Source of the DNA: Bog-532 sp963830385
GTDB taxonomy: Bacteria; Actinomycetota; Actinomycetes; Streptosporangiales; Streptosporangiaceae
Direction of reading: 5' to 3'
DNA: 64,000 nt
Assembly: GCA_963830385.1 (NCBI GenBank)
Contig: CAWHMD010000005.1
Span: forward strand, 1,736,001-1,800,000
Of this stretch, positions 17,524 through 27,640 are shown one piece after another. The stretch's first letter is position 1. Every line of letters begins with the position of its first letter. Under the pieces are notes generated by a model. That model was not told the origin of the DNA. It worked only from the letters and a program-made list of their open reading frames with translations, and searched no databases. Position numbers and translations under genes: made by a program.

Positions 17524-19233
17524 TCATGGCAGCGGCTCCGGTACCGGCTCACCGCTCTCGTAGGCGCGTTCCGGGGTGAGCTGGCAGACCAGCAGGCAGG
17601 TGTCGTCCTCCCGGCTGCTGTCGCGGAGCATGACCTCGCACACGGTGTCGGCGATCCGCTCGGGGCTGCCGGCGGCCACCGCGAACGCGGCGGCGAGCTG
17701 ATCGATGCCCTCGTCGATGACCGCGTCACGCCGCTCGATCAGGCCGTCAGTGTAGAAGAGCAGGGTGGCGCCGGGCCGCAGCGGCACGGTGGTCGCCACG
17801 AACGTGTGGTCGATGGGCAGGCCGAGCATCGGGCCGAGGAACTCGAGCCGGCGCACGGTGCCGTCGGCGTCCCGTAGCAGCGGTGGCGGGTGCCCGGCGG
17901 TCGCCACGCTCATGTCGCCGTCCGGGGAGACCATGGCCAGGATGGCGGTCGCGCAGTGGTCCGGGTCCAGGTGCCGGGTCAGCGCGTGCAGCCTGGTCAG
18001 CACCTCGCCCGGATCGGCCAGGTCCAGGGCGTAGGCGCGCATGGCCGTACGCAGCTGCCCCATCAGCGTGGCGGCGGCCAGCCCGTGCCCGGCCACGTCG
18101 CCGACCGCGAGCACCAGCGTGCCGTCCGGCCGGTGATAGGCGTCGTACCAGTCGCCGCCGACGTTGAGGCCGATCACGGCGGGCAGGTAACGGGCGGCGC
18201 AGTCCGCGCCGGGGCCGGTCGGCAGCTCGGTGAGCATGGCGTGCTGGAGCTGTTCGGCCACCTCACGCTCCTGCTCGAAGCGCAGCGCGTTGGCCAGGGC
18301 GGCGGCCGCCCGGCCCGCGGTCTCGGTGACGATCACCACGTCGTCGTGCGCGAACGTGTGGCTCTGCGGGGTCACGGTGAGGACGCCGAGGACCGTGCCC
18401 AGCGAGACCAGCGGGACGACCAGCATGCCGTGCTCGCCGGTGTCGGGACCGGGGGCGAGCTGCTCGGTCCGGCGGGTCTCGCGGACCCGGCGCACCATCG
18501 GTGGCGCGGCTGGTTCGGCCGGTTCCCCGGGCGGGGTGACCGGCGCGCCGTACAGCTGCAGCTCGCCGCTCTCGGTCACCAGCCAGGCCTCGGCCTCGTT
18601 CGCGTACCTGGGCACCAGCAGGGTGGACAGCCGGGACAGCACCTGGCGGTGGTCGAGCGAGGCGCCCAGCACCGCGCCCACGTGGCTGAGAAAGGCCAGC
18701 CGGGCGCGGGCGGCTTCGGCCGCGGTCCGCGCCGACTCGGCCGCGGCCCGGGCGGCCTGCTCGGTCTCCAGCAGCTCACGCTGGCGCTCGCTGCTGCGGG
18801 TGAGCTGCTCGGCCTGGTCGGCCAGCTCGGCGTGCAGGGCGAGCAGGCCCTGGTCGGTGCTTTCCAGCTCCTGGCGGTGGCGGCTCAGGGCGGCGTCCTG
18901 GTTGGCCACGATGTCGAGCAAGGTGAAAAGGCCGCTTGGTGGCAGGGCGCCCGCGGGGGGATCTGCGGGCAGCCGGAGCTCGGTCACCAGCTCGTCGTCG
19001 ACGGCCAGCGTCCCGATGCGGTCACCGCCGTCGGCGTCGGTGAGCCGGAACGAGACCGCCACCGGCTGCCGGTCCCGCACCAGGGTCCACAGGGCGGCCA
19101 CCGTGCGGCCGCGGTCGGCGGCGCTGGCTCCCAGCCGGGTCAGCGCCAGCGCCAGCTCGGCACAGGCGCGGGCGGCGCTGTCGGGGCCGAGGACAGGCCA
19201 GCGGGAGAGGGGCAGGTCGCGCAGCTCGCTCAT
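17524..19233 (-). CDS. GAF-domain PP2C phosphatase (RsbU-like)
   Basis: A 569-aa protein with three parts: an N-terminal ANTAR/GAF-like region (about 1-115), a heptad-rich coiled coil (about 120-180, Glu/Arg/Ala rich), a GAF domain (about 185-325) and a C-terminal PP2C/SpoIIE phosphatase (about 340-555). Phosphatase metal motifs are complete: GGDWYDAYH, GDVAGHG, YTDGL and SREDDTCLLV. It is the last gene of the leftward operon rsbR-rsbS-rsbT, and its ATG overlaps the stop of the previous gene (ATGA). In the RsbU model such a phosphatase is switched on by RsbT and dephosphorylates an anti-anti-sigma factor. Confidence 0.88.
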   Translation of the reverse strand: MSELRDLPLSRWPVLGPDSAARACAELALALTRLGASAADRGRTVAALWTLVRDRQPVAVSFRLTDADGGDRIGTLAVDDELVTELRLPADPPAGALPPSGLFTLLDIVANQDAALSRHRQELESTDQGLLALHAELADQAEQLTRSSERQRELLETEQAARAAAESARTAAEAARARLAFLSHVGAVLGASLDHRQVLSRLSTLLVPRYANEAEAWLVTESGELQLYGAPVTPPGEPAEPAAPPMVRRVRETRRTEQLAPGPDTGEHGMLVVPLVSLGTVLGVLTVTPQSHTFAHDDVVIVTETAGRAAAALANALRFEQEREVAEQLQHAMLTELPTGPGADCAARYLPAVIGLNVGGDWYDAYHRPDGTLVLAVGDVAGHGLAAATLMGQLRTAMRAYALDLADPGEVLTRLHALTRHLDPDHCATAILAMVSPDGDMSVATAGHPPPLLRDADGTVRRLEFLGPMLGLPIDHTFVATTVPLRPGATLLFYTDGLIERRDAVIDEGIDQLAAAFAVAAGSPERIADTVCEVMLRDSSREDDTCLLVCQLTPERAYESGEPVPEPLP

Positions 19234-20480
19234 GGCCGGCTCCCCGCGGGTGACGCGGCCGGCCGGCTTGCGGAAGCTGGCTCGCTCGGGGGGGCTGGCT
19301 GGCTCACTCCGGTGGCGACCACGACCGCGGAGTCGTCGCCCCGGGTGGCGGCGTCACGCCAGATCAGCGCGGCCATGACGGCCGGGTCGTGGCCAGTCAG
19401 GCCGGGGTAGCGGGACAGGTCCCAGGACGGCTGGACGCCGTCGGTGTGGGCGGCGAACAGGCTGTCGGCGCGCCAGGGGGTGACCGTGGCCTGCGGCCGC
19501 AGCCGCTGGCCGAGCCCCAGCGTGCCCATGCTGGAGACCAGGCCGTGGGTACGGCCGTCCGGGCCCAGGCGGGCGCCGATGTTGCCCACTCCCCCGAACG
19601 CGAGCTGGTCCCGGCCCAGCCGGGCGACGGCCGCGACCGCGCCCCGGCCGCCGAGCAGCCGGCGATCCAGCCGCCCGAGCAAGGTCACCGGGTCGTCGGC
19701 ACCGGGCTGACCGGCCTGGGCGGCGCTGGCCACTTCATGCAGGCCGTTGGCGGCTGCCTCGGCGGCTTCGGGGCCGTGTCCGAGACCGTCCATGATCACG
19801 ACCGTGATCGTACCGGCGTCCCAGGTCACGCCCCAGGCATCGCCGCTCTCCTGCTCACCGGGCCGCGCGGACAGGATGCCGCCGATGCGGATAAGGCTGG
19901 TGGTGCCGGTGTGGCTGGCGGGACTGGTGGGGCCGGAGAGGGTGCCGGGGCCGGGGTGGGCGCCGCGGCCGGGGTGGGCGCCGGGGCCGAGGTGGGCGCC
20001 GGGGCCTACGCGGGCGATTACGGCGGTACCGGCCGCCGAGGTGCCGGCGTTGGTGCGGGCCAGGCCGGTGGTGGCCGTGGGCCGGGTCGGGCCGGAAGAG
20101 GTCCACAGGTCGAAGACGGCGGCAGCGCGGCGGCAGGCGCCGAGGCCGCCACCTAGCGAACCGGCCGCCGGGTAGGTCGAGTAGCCGTCGGCCATGGCCG
20201 CCTCGACGTCGGGGATGCCAGGACCGTGGTCGACCGCGGCGAGCTGGACCCAGGCGGCCGGGCCGGGCTCGGTGGCGGTGGCCACCAGCCGGCCGTCGCG
20301 GGCGTGCCGGGCCAGGTTGGTGGCCAGCTCGGTGGCGATCAGCGCGCAGCCGGCCCGGTCGGCCGGGACCAGCCCGGCCCGCCACGCTGCTCCCTCTGCC
20401 ATCGCCACGGCGGCGTGCACGTGGCTGGCGTCTGCGACCGGCAGGTCCCAGCCCGCCGTGACCGCGAAGCCGGTGGTCAT
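19230..20480 (-). CDS. RsbT-like ATPase fused to RsbX-like PP2C phosphatase
   Basis: A 416-aa two-domain protein. Residues 1-150 are a GHKL-type anti-sigma/RsbT-like ATPase with the N box ELATNLARH (51-59) and G1 box DHGPGIP. A Gly/Pro/His-rich linker (about 158-182) built from short repeats follows. Residues about 196-410 form a small PP2C domain of the RsbX kind, with ESGDAWG, MDGLGHGPEAA and HTDGV. In Bacillus, RsbX resets the stressosome by dephosphorylating RsbS and RsbR; here that function is fused to a kinase-like domain. ATG 20480 overlaps the rsbT stop. The 17-codon extension upstream lies inside rsbT and was rejected. Confidence 0.82.
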   Translation of the reverse strand: MTTGFAVTAGWDLPVADASHVHAAVAMAEGAAWRAGLVPADRAGCALIATELATNLARHARDGRLVATATEPGPAAWVQLAAVDHGPGIPDVEAAMADGYSTYPAAGSLGGGLGACRRAAAVFDLWTSSGPTRPTATTGLARTNAGTSAAGTAVIARVGPGAHLGPGAHPGRGAHPGPGTLSGPTSPASHTGTTSLIRIGGILSARPGEQESGDAWGVTWDAGTITVVIMDGLGHGPEAAEAAANGLHEVASAAQAGQPGADDPVTLLGRLDRRLLGGRGAVAAVARLGRDQLAFGGVGNIGARLGPDGRTHGLVSSMGTLGLGQRLRPQATVTPWRADSLFAAHTDGVQPSWDLSRYPGLTGHDPAVMAALIWRDAATRGDDSAVVVATGVSQPAPPSEPASASRPAASPAGSRP

Positions 20481-20923
20481 GACCGGACGGGCAGCCGGGG
20501 CCGGATCGGGGTCAGCCCGGCCACGGCCCACATGGCGATGGTGACGGTGGTGCCTTCGCCCGGGGCCGACTCGATCGTGAAGTCGTCCACCAGCCGCCGG
20601 GCCCCGCCCAGACCGAGACCGAGGCCGCGACCGGTGGTGTGCCCGTCGGTCAGCGCCTCGGCGATGTCCGCGATACCCGGGCCCCGGTCGGACACGACCA
20701 GCCGGACACCGCGGCGCGCTCCCTGCTGGACCGACTCGACACGCACCTGGCCCCCGCCACCGTGGACCACCGCGTTGCGGGCCAGCTCACTGACCGCGGT
20801 GACGAGCTTGGTCTGGTTGACCAGGCTGAAACCGGCCGCGGCGGCGGCCGTCCGGGTGGCCTCGCGTACGGCCATCAGATCGACGTCGCTGCGCACCGGC
20901 AGGGCAGCTGGGGCGATGCTCAA
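20477..20923 (-). CDS. rsbT: RsbT-like serine kinase / switch protein
   Basis: A 148-aa GHKL ATPase. The N box SELARNAVVHGGGG, G1 box SDRGPGIAD and G2 box GRGLGLGLGGARRLVDDF are all present. RsbT phosphorylates RsbS and RsbR in the stressosome and then leaves to activate an RsbU-type phosphatase. The start is TTG 20923, 1 bp after the rsbS stop; an internal ATG at codon 17 is the alternative. Position between rsbS and the fusion gene matches the classical rsbRST order. Confidence 0.85.
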   Translation of the reverse strand: MSIAPAALPVRSDVDLMAVREATRTAAAAAGFSLVNQTKLVTAVSELARNAVVHGGGGQVRVESVQQGARRGVRLVVSDRGPGIADIAEALTDGHTTGRGLGLGLGGARRLVDDFTIESAPGEGTTVTIAMWAVAGLTPIRPRLPVRS

Positions 20924-20924
20924 T

Positions 20925-21320
20925 TCATGGCCCGCTCTCGGCGATCGCAGCGACGGGGGCAGCCGGGGCGACGTCCATCCCGAGCATGGCCATGGCCGCC
21001 TCCAGGGACCGGGCGGTGCGGGCGCCGTCGAGCCGAAGTCCCATCTCCACCAGGGTAATCGCCACCGCCGGTTTGATGCCGGCCACGATCGTGCTGGCCC
21101 CCAGCAGCGAGCAGTCGGCGGCGATCTCGGTCAGCACCCGGCCCAGGTAGGAGTCGACGATCGCCACCCCGGACACGTCGAGGACCACGCCGGTGGTCCC
21201 GCCGGACGAGACGGCGTGACCCACGTCGTCGCGCAGTGCCACCGCGACGGCGTCCGCCAGGTCGCCCTGAACGCTGACGATCAGGACGGGACCCAGCCGG
21301 AGGATGGGTATCCGGTCCAC
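20925..21320 (-). CDS. rsbS: RsbS-like STAS-domain stressosome protein
   Basis: A 131-aa single STAS domain. The phospho-acceptor loop reads VSGVAIVDSYLGRVL, with Ser57 at the position of the serine that RsbT phosphorylates in RsbS homologues. It starts at GTG 21320, 1 bp after the rsbR stop, and ends 1 bp before rsbT, so the three are tightly co-translated. RsbS and RsbR together build the stressosome shell. Confidence 0.87.
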   Translation of the reverse strand: MDRIPILRLGPVLIVSVQGDLADAVAVALRDDVGHAVSSGGTTGVVLDVSGVAIVDSYLGRVLTEIAADCSLLGASTIVAGIKPAVAITLVEMGLRLDGARTARSLEAAMAMLGMDVAPAAPVAAIAESGP

Positions 21321-21321
21321 G

Positions 21322-22212
21322 TCAGCCGTCGGCTCCGAGCGACACTCCGGTCCGCGCCAGCCCGTACTTGAGTGCGTCGGACAGGGTGGCCCGGGTGGTG
21401 ATCTCGCGCAGGTCGATGCCGAGGTGCACGATCGTCTGAGCGATCTGCGGCCGGATGCCGCTGATCACGCACTCGGCCCCCATCAGCTGGACGGCCATCG
21501 CGGTCTTCATCAGGTGCTGGGCCACCAGCGTGTCCACCATCGGCACGCCGGTGATGTCGAGGATGGCCACCACCGCCTGCTCGTCGACGATGCCGCTGAG
21601 CAGGCTCTCCATCACCACCTGGCTGCGCATGCTGTCCAGGGTCCCGATCAGCGGGACCGCGACGATGCCCTCCCACAGCCGGATGACCGGCGTGGAGATC
21701 TCCATCAGCTCCTGCCGCTGGCGGGCGACCACCTCGTCGCTCTCGCCGAGCAGGGCGACCACCGCCGCCACCCGCAGCGAGCCGATCAGCTCGGTCACCG
21801 CCAGCAGGGTGGCCGGTACGGTGGCATCCGGGTGACCGTCGAGCGGCTGCCCGTCGAGCGGTTGCCCATTGAGCGGCTGCCCGTCGAAGAGGGCGGTCAG
21901 CGGCTGCTGGAGCTGCCCGATCTCGTCGATCACCTGCTGGGCATCACCGCCGAACCGCAGCCGGTCGGAAGTGACGCGGGCCAGCACCTGGCGGACGGCG
22001 GCGAAGCCCGGCGCCTGGAAGTCATCGGCCCGGCCGGACTGGGCCAGCTCGACCAGCGCCTCCACCAGGCGGGTGGCGATCGCCACTGCTTCGTCCCGCT
22101 GGCCCCCGTAGGTGGTGGTGAACAGGGGCAGGTCGGCCCAGTCGTGCGCGATCTCCTCCCGGCGGGCCGCCAGCGTCTGCGCTGTCTCGGATACCGCTTG
22201 CACCGAACTCAC
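21322..22212 (-). CDS. rsbR: RsbR-like stressosome co-antagonist
   Basis: A 296-aa protein with an N-terminal sensory region (about 1-130, helical, RsbR_N-like) and a C-terminal STAS domain. The STAS part has LDITGVPMVDTLVAQHL, keeping both threonines (about T221 and T228) phosphorylated by RsbT in known RsbR proteins. GTG 22212 is chosen because GGAGG (22220-22224) stands 8 bp upstream; the longer frame to 22266 lacks a ribosome site. The signal sensed is unknown. The sensor half contains a three-fold 15-bp repeat. Confidence 0.83.
   Translation of the reverse strand: MSSVQAVSETAQTLAARREEIAHDWADLPLFTTTYGGQRDEAVAIATRLVEALVELAQSGRADDFQAPGFAAVRQVLARVTSDRLRFGGDAQQVIDEIGQLQQPLTALFDGQPLNGQPLDGQPLDGHPDATVPATLLAVTELIGSLRVAAVVALLGESDEVVARQRQELMEISTPVIRLWEGIVAVPLIGTLDSMRSQVVMESLLSGIVDEQAVVAILDITGVPMVDTLVAQHLMKTAMAVQLMGAECVISGIRPQIAQTIVHLGIDLREITTRATLSDALKYGLARTGVSLGADG
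21841..21885 (-). repeat. three 15-bp tandem repeats in rsbR
   Basis: GAGCGGCTGCCCGTC, GAGCGGTTGCCCATT and GAGCGGCTGCCCGTC run head to tail and encode the linker GQPLNGQPLDGQPLDG between the sensor and STAS halves. Copy number could vary between strains. Confidence 0.8.
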
Positions 22213-22398
22213 GCTGATGTCCTCCGCTCCCTTGTCCCCCGACGGGGGACGTTTGCCGCGCGACAAATCTTAACGAGATGCCAGCCCTCGCGAGCGAACA
22301 CGCGTGCGATTCGCCCGCTATTGTGACCGGCTCGTGGCCCCGCACCAGCGGCCTAAGCTGGTGCGTGACGACGATCAACTGGTGAGGATCCTGCACCC

Positions 22399-24045
<1,647 letters not shown>

Positions 24046-24178
24046 ACAGCCCGCCGCCGCAACCGTTTGCAGGTGGCCAGCGGGCCGGGTAACGAGCACC
24101 CCGCCCGTCACCCAATTCCCATCTAACTCTCACCGGTAACCAAGGGATCTGTACGCCGATCCCGTGTATGGTCCCGCT

Positions 24179-26506
24179 ATGCACGCTATGGCGGGCACGG
24201 GGCGCGTCATAGCGGGGCGCTACCGTCTGAAGGAGCCCATCGGACGAGGTGCGATGGGCACGGTGTGGCGCGGCTGGGACGAGATCCTGGACCGTGAGGT
24301 CGCGGTCAAAGAGCTCCGTATCAGCGAAAACCTGCCGGAAGAAGAGCGGGCCAAGGCGTACCAGCGGACCCACCGCGAGGCGCGGACCGCCGCCCGGCTC
24401 AGCCACCCCGGCCTGGTCACCGTGTTCGACGTGGCCGAGGAAGACGGCCGTCCGTGGATCGTCATGGAGCTGGTGCACGCCCGCTCGCTGGACCAGATCA
24501 TCGCCAAGGACGGGCCGCTGGCACCACCCCGGGCGGCCGAGGCCGGCCGCCAGCTGCTGTCGGCGCTGGCCACCGCCCACGCGGCCGGGGTGCTGCACCG
24601 GGACGTCAAGCCGAGCAACGTGCTGCTGAGCGACGCCGGCCGGGCCGTGCTGACCGACTTCGGGATCGCCACCTTTCAGGGTGACCCGCGGCTGACCCAG
24701 ACCGGGATGGTGATGGGCTCGCCCGGGTTCACCGCGCCGGAACGGATCCAGGGCAACCCGGCCACACCCGCCTCCGACCTGTGGTCGCTGGGCGCGACGC
24801 TGTACGCGGCGGTCGAGGGGCACGGACCGTTCGACCAGGTCGGCGGCGCGATCACCACCATGTCGGCCATCATCAACACCGACCCGCCGACCGCCCCGAT
24901 CGCGGCTGGCCTGGGCGCGGTGATCGACGGCCTGTTGCGGCGGAATCCGGCCGAGCGCCCGGACGCCGCCACCGCGGCCCGGATGCTCGGCGCGATCGGC
25001 CCGCTGCCGGACGGGTCCGTGCACGCCGGTTACACCCCGACCGCCTCCTCCTACGCGCCGGTGCTGCCACGGCGGGCCGAGTCCGGGGCCGGGTCGCCGG
25101 GCGCCGGGGCACCTGGTGTGGATGGAGCGCCGGAGGCGGCCGCGACCTCGGCCGACGTGGTGAACGGTGCTGCTGTGGCTGCCGGGGCTCTCGAGGCTGC
25201 TGGGGCTGCCGGTGGTGGCGGGGCTCCTGGGGCCGGTGGAGCTTTCGGGCCCGGTGGAGTTCCCGGGGCCGGTGTGGTCGTGGAGGCCGCTAGGGGTGTG
25301 GAGGCTGGAGGTTCGGCTTCGGCTGCGGCGGGCGGCGCTGGAGGTGCGGCTGCGGCGAGCGGCGCTGGAGGTGCAGCCGCCGCGGGACCTGCGGAGGGAG
25401 CTGCCGCTGCGGGGCCTGCGGAGGGTATAGCCGCCGCGGGACTTGCCGGAAGTGCGAGCCCGGGCGCGGGGAACGCCGGAGCGGCGACCGCGTTGTCCGG
25501 GGCGTCGGTGGACGTGCCGGCGCGGGAAGAGCACGACGGGACGGCCGGGGCCGGCGCCGGGCCGGCGCGGGAAGAGCACAACGGGACGGCCGGGGCCGGC
25601 GCGTTGACGGCGGCGCCCAGCTCGCTGGTGGCACCGGCGCCACGGCCGGAGTCCGCGCCCACTGGCTGGGCCAGCCCGCCGCCACCCAGCGCCACCGCCT
25701 GGCCGAGTGTGTCCGGTAACGGTGGGCCGGGACCGACGGCGGCGGTGCCGCCGCAGTCTGGCACGCTGGTGGCCGGGATGGCCGGGCCGGCCGGACCGGG
25801 GAGCCTGAGCGGCCCGGCCGGGCCGGGCCGGCGCGGGAACGGACGGCGAAACGTCCTCATCGCCGTCGGGGTGCTGGTCCTGCTGATCGCGGCCGCGGCC
25901 GGAGTGCTCCTGCTGCGCTCGCACGGGACGAACAAGCCGGCCGGCAAGACCAGCCTCACCGCGCCGGGCACGATCACCCAGGCGCGGACGCCGGTCGCCG
26001 CCGCGGCCGGGGCGGCCAGCACCGGGCCGTTGCCATCGGGCTGGCGCTGGTACACCGTGCCGGCCGCGGCGGCGGGCACCAACGCCGGTTTCAAGCTGGC
26101 GATCCCGAGCGGCTGGCAGGTCTACGCCAAGGGGAACGGCTACTACTTCGAGGCGCCCGGCGGCAACACGTTCCTGCAGATCGACCTGACCCCGCACACC
26201 AAGTACTCGATGGTGGCCGAGGCCCGTTACCTGGCCGGGCTGACCCAGAAGGAAGGCAAGTTCCCCGGCTACGCGAACCAGACCATCCGGGCCGCCAACA
26301 TCCGCGGCTACGCCGGAGCGGCCTGGGGCTTCACCTGGCAGGACCCGACGCTGGGCCGGATCCGGGCGCTGGACCTCATGTACATCGCCCGGACCCTGGC
26401 CGGTCAGCAGTCGTTCGCGCTCTACATGTCCTCGCCGGACACCGCCTTCGACGGCAGCCTGGCCACGTTCACCGAGGAGATGCGCACGTTCCAGCCGGTG
26501 CGGTAA
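24179..26506 (+). CDS. membrane Ser/Thr protein kinase (Pkn type)
   Basis: A 775-aa protein. Residues about 10-270 are a complete eukaryotic-type kinase: glycine loop GRGAMGTV, Lys44 in VAVKEL, HRDVKPSN with catalytic Asp142, DFG at about 160-162 and APERIQG. A long Ala/Gly/Pro-rich linker (about 290-555) with short tandem repeats follows, then one membrane span (NVLIAVGVLVLLIAAAAG, about 560-580). The extracellular C-terminal domain (about 610-775, SGWQVYAKGNGYYFEAPGG) is found on other actinobacterial kinases and resembles a PsbP/lipoprotein-like fold; no PASTA domains are present. GTG 24164 is an alternative start. It converges on a transglycosylase gene with an 8-bp gap. Confidence 0.9.
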   Translation: MHAMAGTGRVIAGRYRLKEPIGRGAMGTVWRGWDEILDREVAVKELRISENLPEEERAKAYQRTHREARTAARLSHPGLVTVFDVAEEDGRPWIVMELVHARSLDQIIAKDGPLAPPRAAEAGRQLLSALATAHAAGVLHRDVKPSNVLLSDAGRAVLTDFGIATFQGDPRLTQTGMVMGSPGFTAPERIQGNPATPASDLWSLGATLYAAVEGHGPFDQVGGAITTMSAIINTDPPTAPIAAGLGAVIDGLLRRNPAERPDAATAARMLGAIGPLPDGSVHAGYTPTASSYAPVLPRRAESGAGSPGAGAPGVDGAPEAAATSADVVNGAAVAAGALEAAGAAGGGGAPGAGGAFGPGGVPGAGVVVEAARGVEAGGSASAAAGGAGGAAAASGAGGAAAAGPAEGAAAAGPAEGIAAAGLAGSASPGAGNAGAATALSGASVDVPAREEHDGTAGAGAGPAREEHNGTAGAGALTAAPSSLVAPAPRPESAPTGWASPPPPSATAWPSVSGNGGPGPTAAVPPQSGTLVAGMAGPAGPGSLSGPAGPGRRGNGRRNVLIAVGVLVLLIAAAAGVLLLRSHGTNKPAGKTSLTAPGTITQARTPVAAAAGAASTGPLPSGWRWYTVPAAAAGTNAGFKLAIPSGWQVYAKGNGYYFEAPGGNTFLQIDLTPHTKYSMVAEARYLAGLTQKEGKFPGYANQTIRAANIRGYAGAAWGFTWQDPTLGRIRALDLMYIARTLAGQQSFALYMSSPDTAFDGSLATFTEEMRTFQPVR
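25516..25602 (+). repeat. 45-bp tandem duplication in the kinase linker
   Basis: A 42-bp unit at 25516-25557 recurs at 25561-25602 with one base change, encoding PAREEHDGTAGAGAG and PAREEHNGTAGAGA. It lies in the flexible cytoplasmic linker and adds to shorter AAAGPAEG repeats just upstream. Confidence 0.85.
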
Positions 26507-26514
26507 CCGGCGGC

Positions 26515-27060
26515 TCAGTACCAGCCGTCGGCCTGCTCGTGACGCCAGGCGGCGCAGGGCGACCCGTAGGTGCCCTTGATGTAGCCCAGGCCCCACTTGA
26601 TCTGGGTCGAGGCGTTCGTCTTCCAGTCCGGGCCCGCGCTGGCCATCTTGGAGCCGGGCGCCGCCTGCGGAATGCCGTAGGCCCCGCTCGACGGGTTGCC
26701 GGCGGACACGCTCCAGCCGCTCTCGTGCTCCCACAGCGGCTCCAGGCAGGAGAACTGGCTGGACGACCAGCCGAACGACTTCAGCATGGCCTGCGCGATG
26801 GACCGCGGGGAGCCGGACGCGGCCGGCACCGGGCTGGCCTTGGGAGTGGCCTGCGGCGTGGCTGACGGGGTCGCGGCGGCCTTCGGGGCTGCCTGCTGAG
26901 TCTGCCGGTAGCGGGCGACGGCCAGGTTGGCCTGCCGGAGCGATGGCCCGTGCTCAGCCGCCGCGGCCGAGACCGCGGTGGCGACGCTGAGCGCGCCGGC
27001 CGCCGCGACGATCGCGAGCTTGTTTCGTTTCCGGGTGATGATCCGCCGGTCCCGCGACAA
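26515..27060 (-). CDS. secreted lytic transglycosylase (paralogue 1)
   Basis: A 181-aa exported protein: basic start, hydrophobic segment (LAIVAAAGALSVATAVSAAAA), an Ala/Pro/Thr linker and a C-terminal SLT-like domain of about 80 residues. The domain has the catalytic-type PLWEHESGW (Glu in WEHES), SGAYGIPQA, SKMASAGPDW and QIKWGLGYIKGTYGSPCAAW. Such proteins cleave peptidoglycan glycan strands during growth or spore germination. TTG 27060 is chosen because GAAGGG precedes it and because the paralogue at 28333 starts in the same way (TTG, LSR). A CRP-type box lies 213 bp upstream. Confidence 0.85.
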   Translation of the reverse strand: MSRDRRIITRKRNKLAIVAAAGALSVATAVSAAAAEHGPSLRQANLAVARYRQTQQAAPKAAATPSATPQATPKASPVPAASGSPRSIAQAMLKSFGWSSSQFSCLEPLWEHESGWSVSAGNPSSGAYGIPQAAPGSKMASAGPDWKTNASTQIKWGLGYIKGTYGSPCAAWRHEQADGWY

Positions 27061-27123
27061 GGTGACCCTTCGCTCGATCGCGCGCGGCCGTGACCGGCAC
27101 GGTGCGCGACGTGTCGCCCTGGA

Positions 27124-27152
27124 CGGCCCGGCCACCAGGAGGTGGCGGGCCG
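27124..27152 (-). other. leader hairpin upstream of transglycosylase 1
   Basis: CGGCCCGGCCACC and GGTGGCGGGCCG flank a 4-base loop and form a near-perfect stem (one bulge). It lies in the presumed untranslated leader, 64-92 bp upstream of the TTG start, with no T run after it. A regulatory leader structure is possible. Confidence 0.5.
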
Positions 27153-27272
27153 TAGCTCGGGAGTGTGGCGCGGGTCAGGGCGCCGAGCCGAGATAACGGC
27201 TCACCCTCCGAGCGGAGCGCTGACGAGCACCCACCATGCCGGATAGGGGCGGCCGGGATCGATGGAATGCGC

Positions 27273-27288
27273 TGTGATATGGATCACA
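27273..27288. promoter_or_regulatory. CRP-type box upstream of transglycosylase 1
   Basis: TGTGA-TATGGA-TCACA is a perfect match to the CRP/FNR-family palindrome TGTGA-N6-TCACA. It lies 213 bp upstream of the transglycosylase start. A second perfect box (28588) precedes the paralogue, which supports real function; in Mycobacterium the cell-wall enzyme gene rpfA is a known CRP target. Confidence 0.7.
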
Positions 27289-27640
27289 TCTGTCAGATAT
27301 CAGTGGCGTTATCGCCCATCACCATGGGTCTGACCTGCGAAAACATGACTCTAGAGATACTCGCGCCTATAACGAACGAATCACGAAAGTGTGACCTATG
27401 CCGCGCCGAACCCTTTTATTTTCGGAAAATGTGCTCAATTAACAATCTAGCCGATATCCATTATGACCGATTTCTGAACGCAAAGTAGCACATCAACCCC
27501 GCAGAGTAATCTTACGAAAAGGTGACGTGCCGGCTGAAAACCGGGCACTGAGGACCCGGACGGTATATCGGCTTCGGGAGCGAGTACCGGACTGGCCGGT
27601 GCCGCCGAGCCAGCGCCGCACGACCGGTTACCGCGGAGGA

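Larger units (their letters stand above)
27061..27640. other. intergenic region with CRP box and long leader
   Basis: A 580-bp region between the two transglycosylase genes. The half nearest the first gene is its probable leader, with a stable hairpin at 27124-27152. The middle part (27250-27530) is much AT-richer than its surroundings and includes a perfect CRP-type palindrome. I found no match to the c-di-AMP (ydaO) riboswitch core that often precedes such genes in actinobacteria. Confidence 0.5.
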
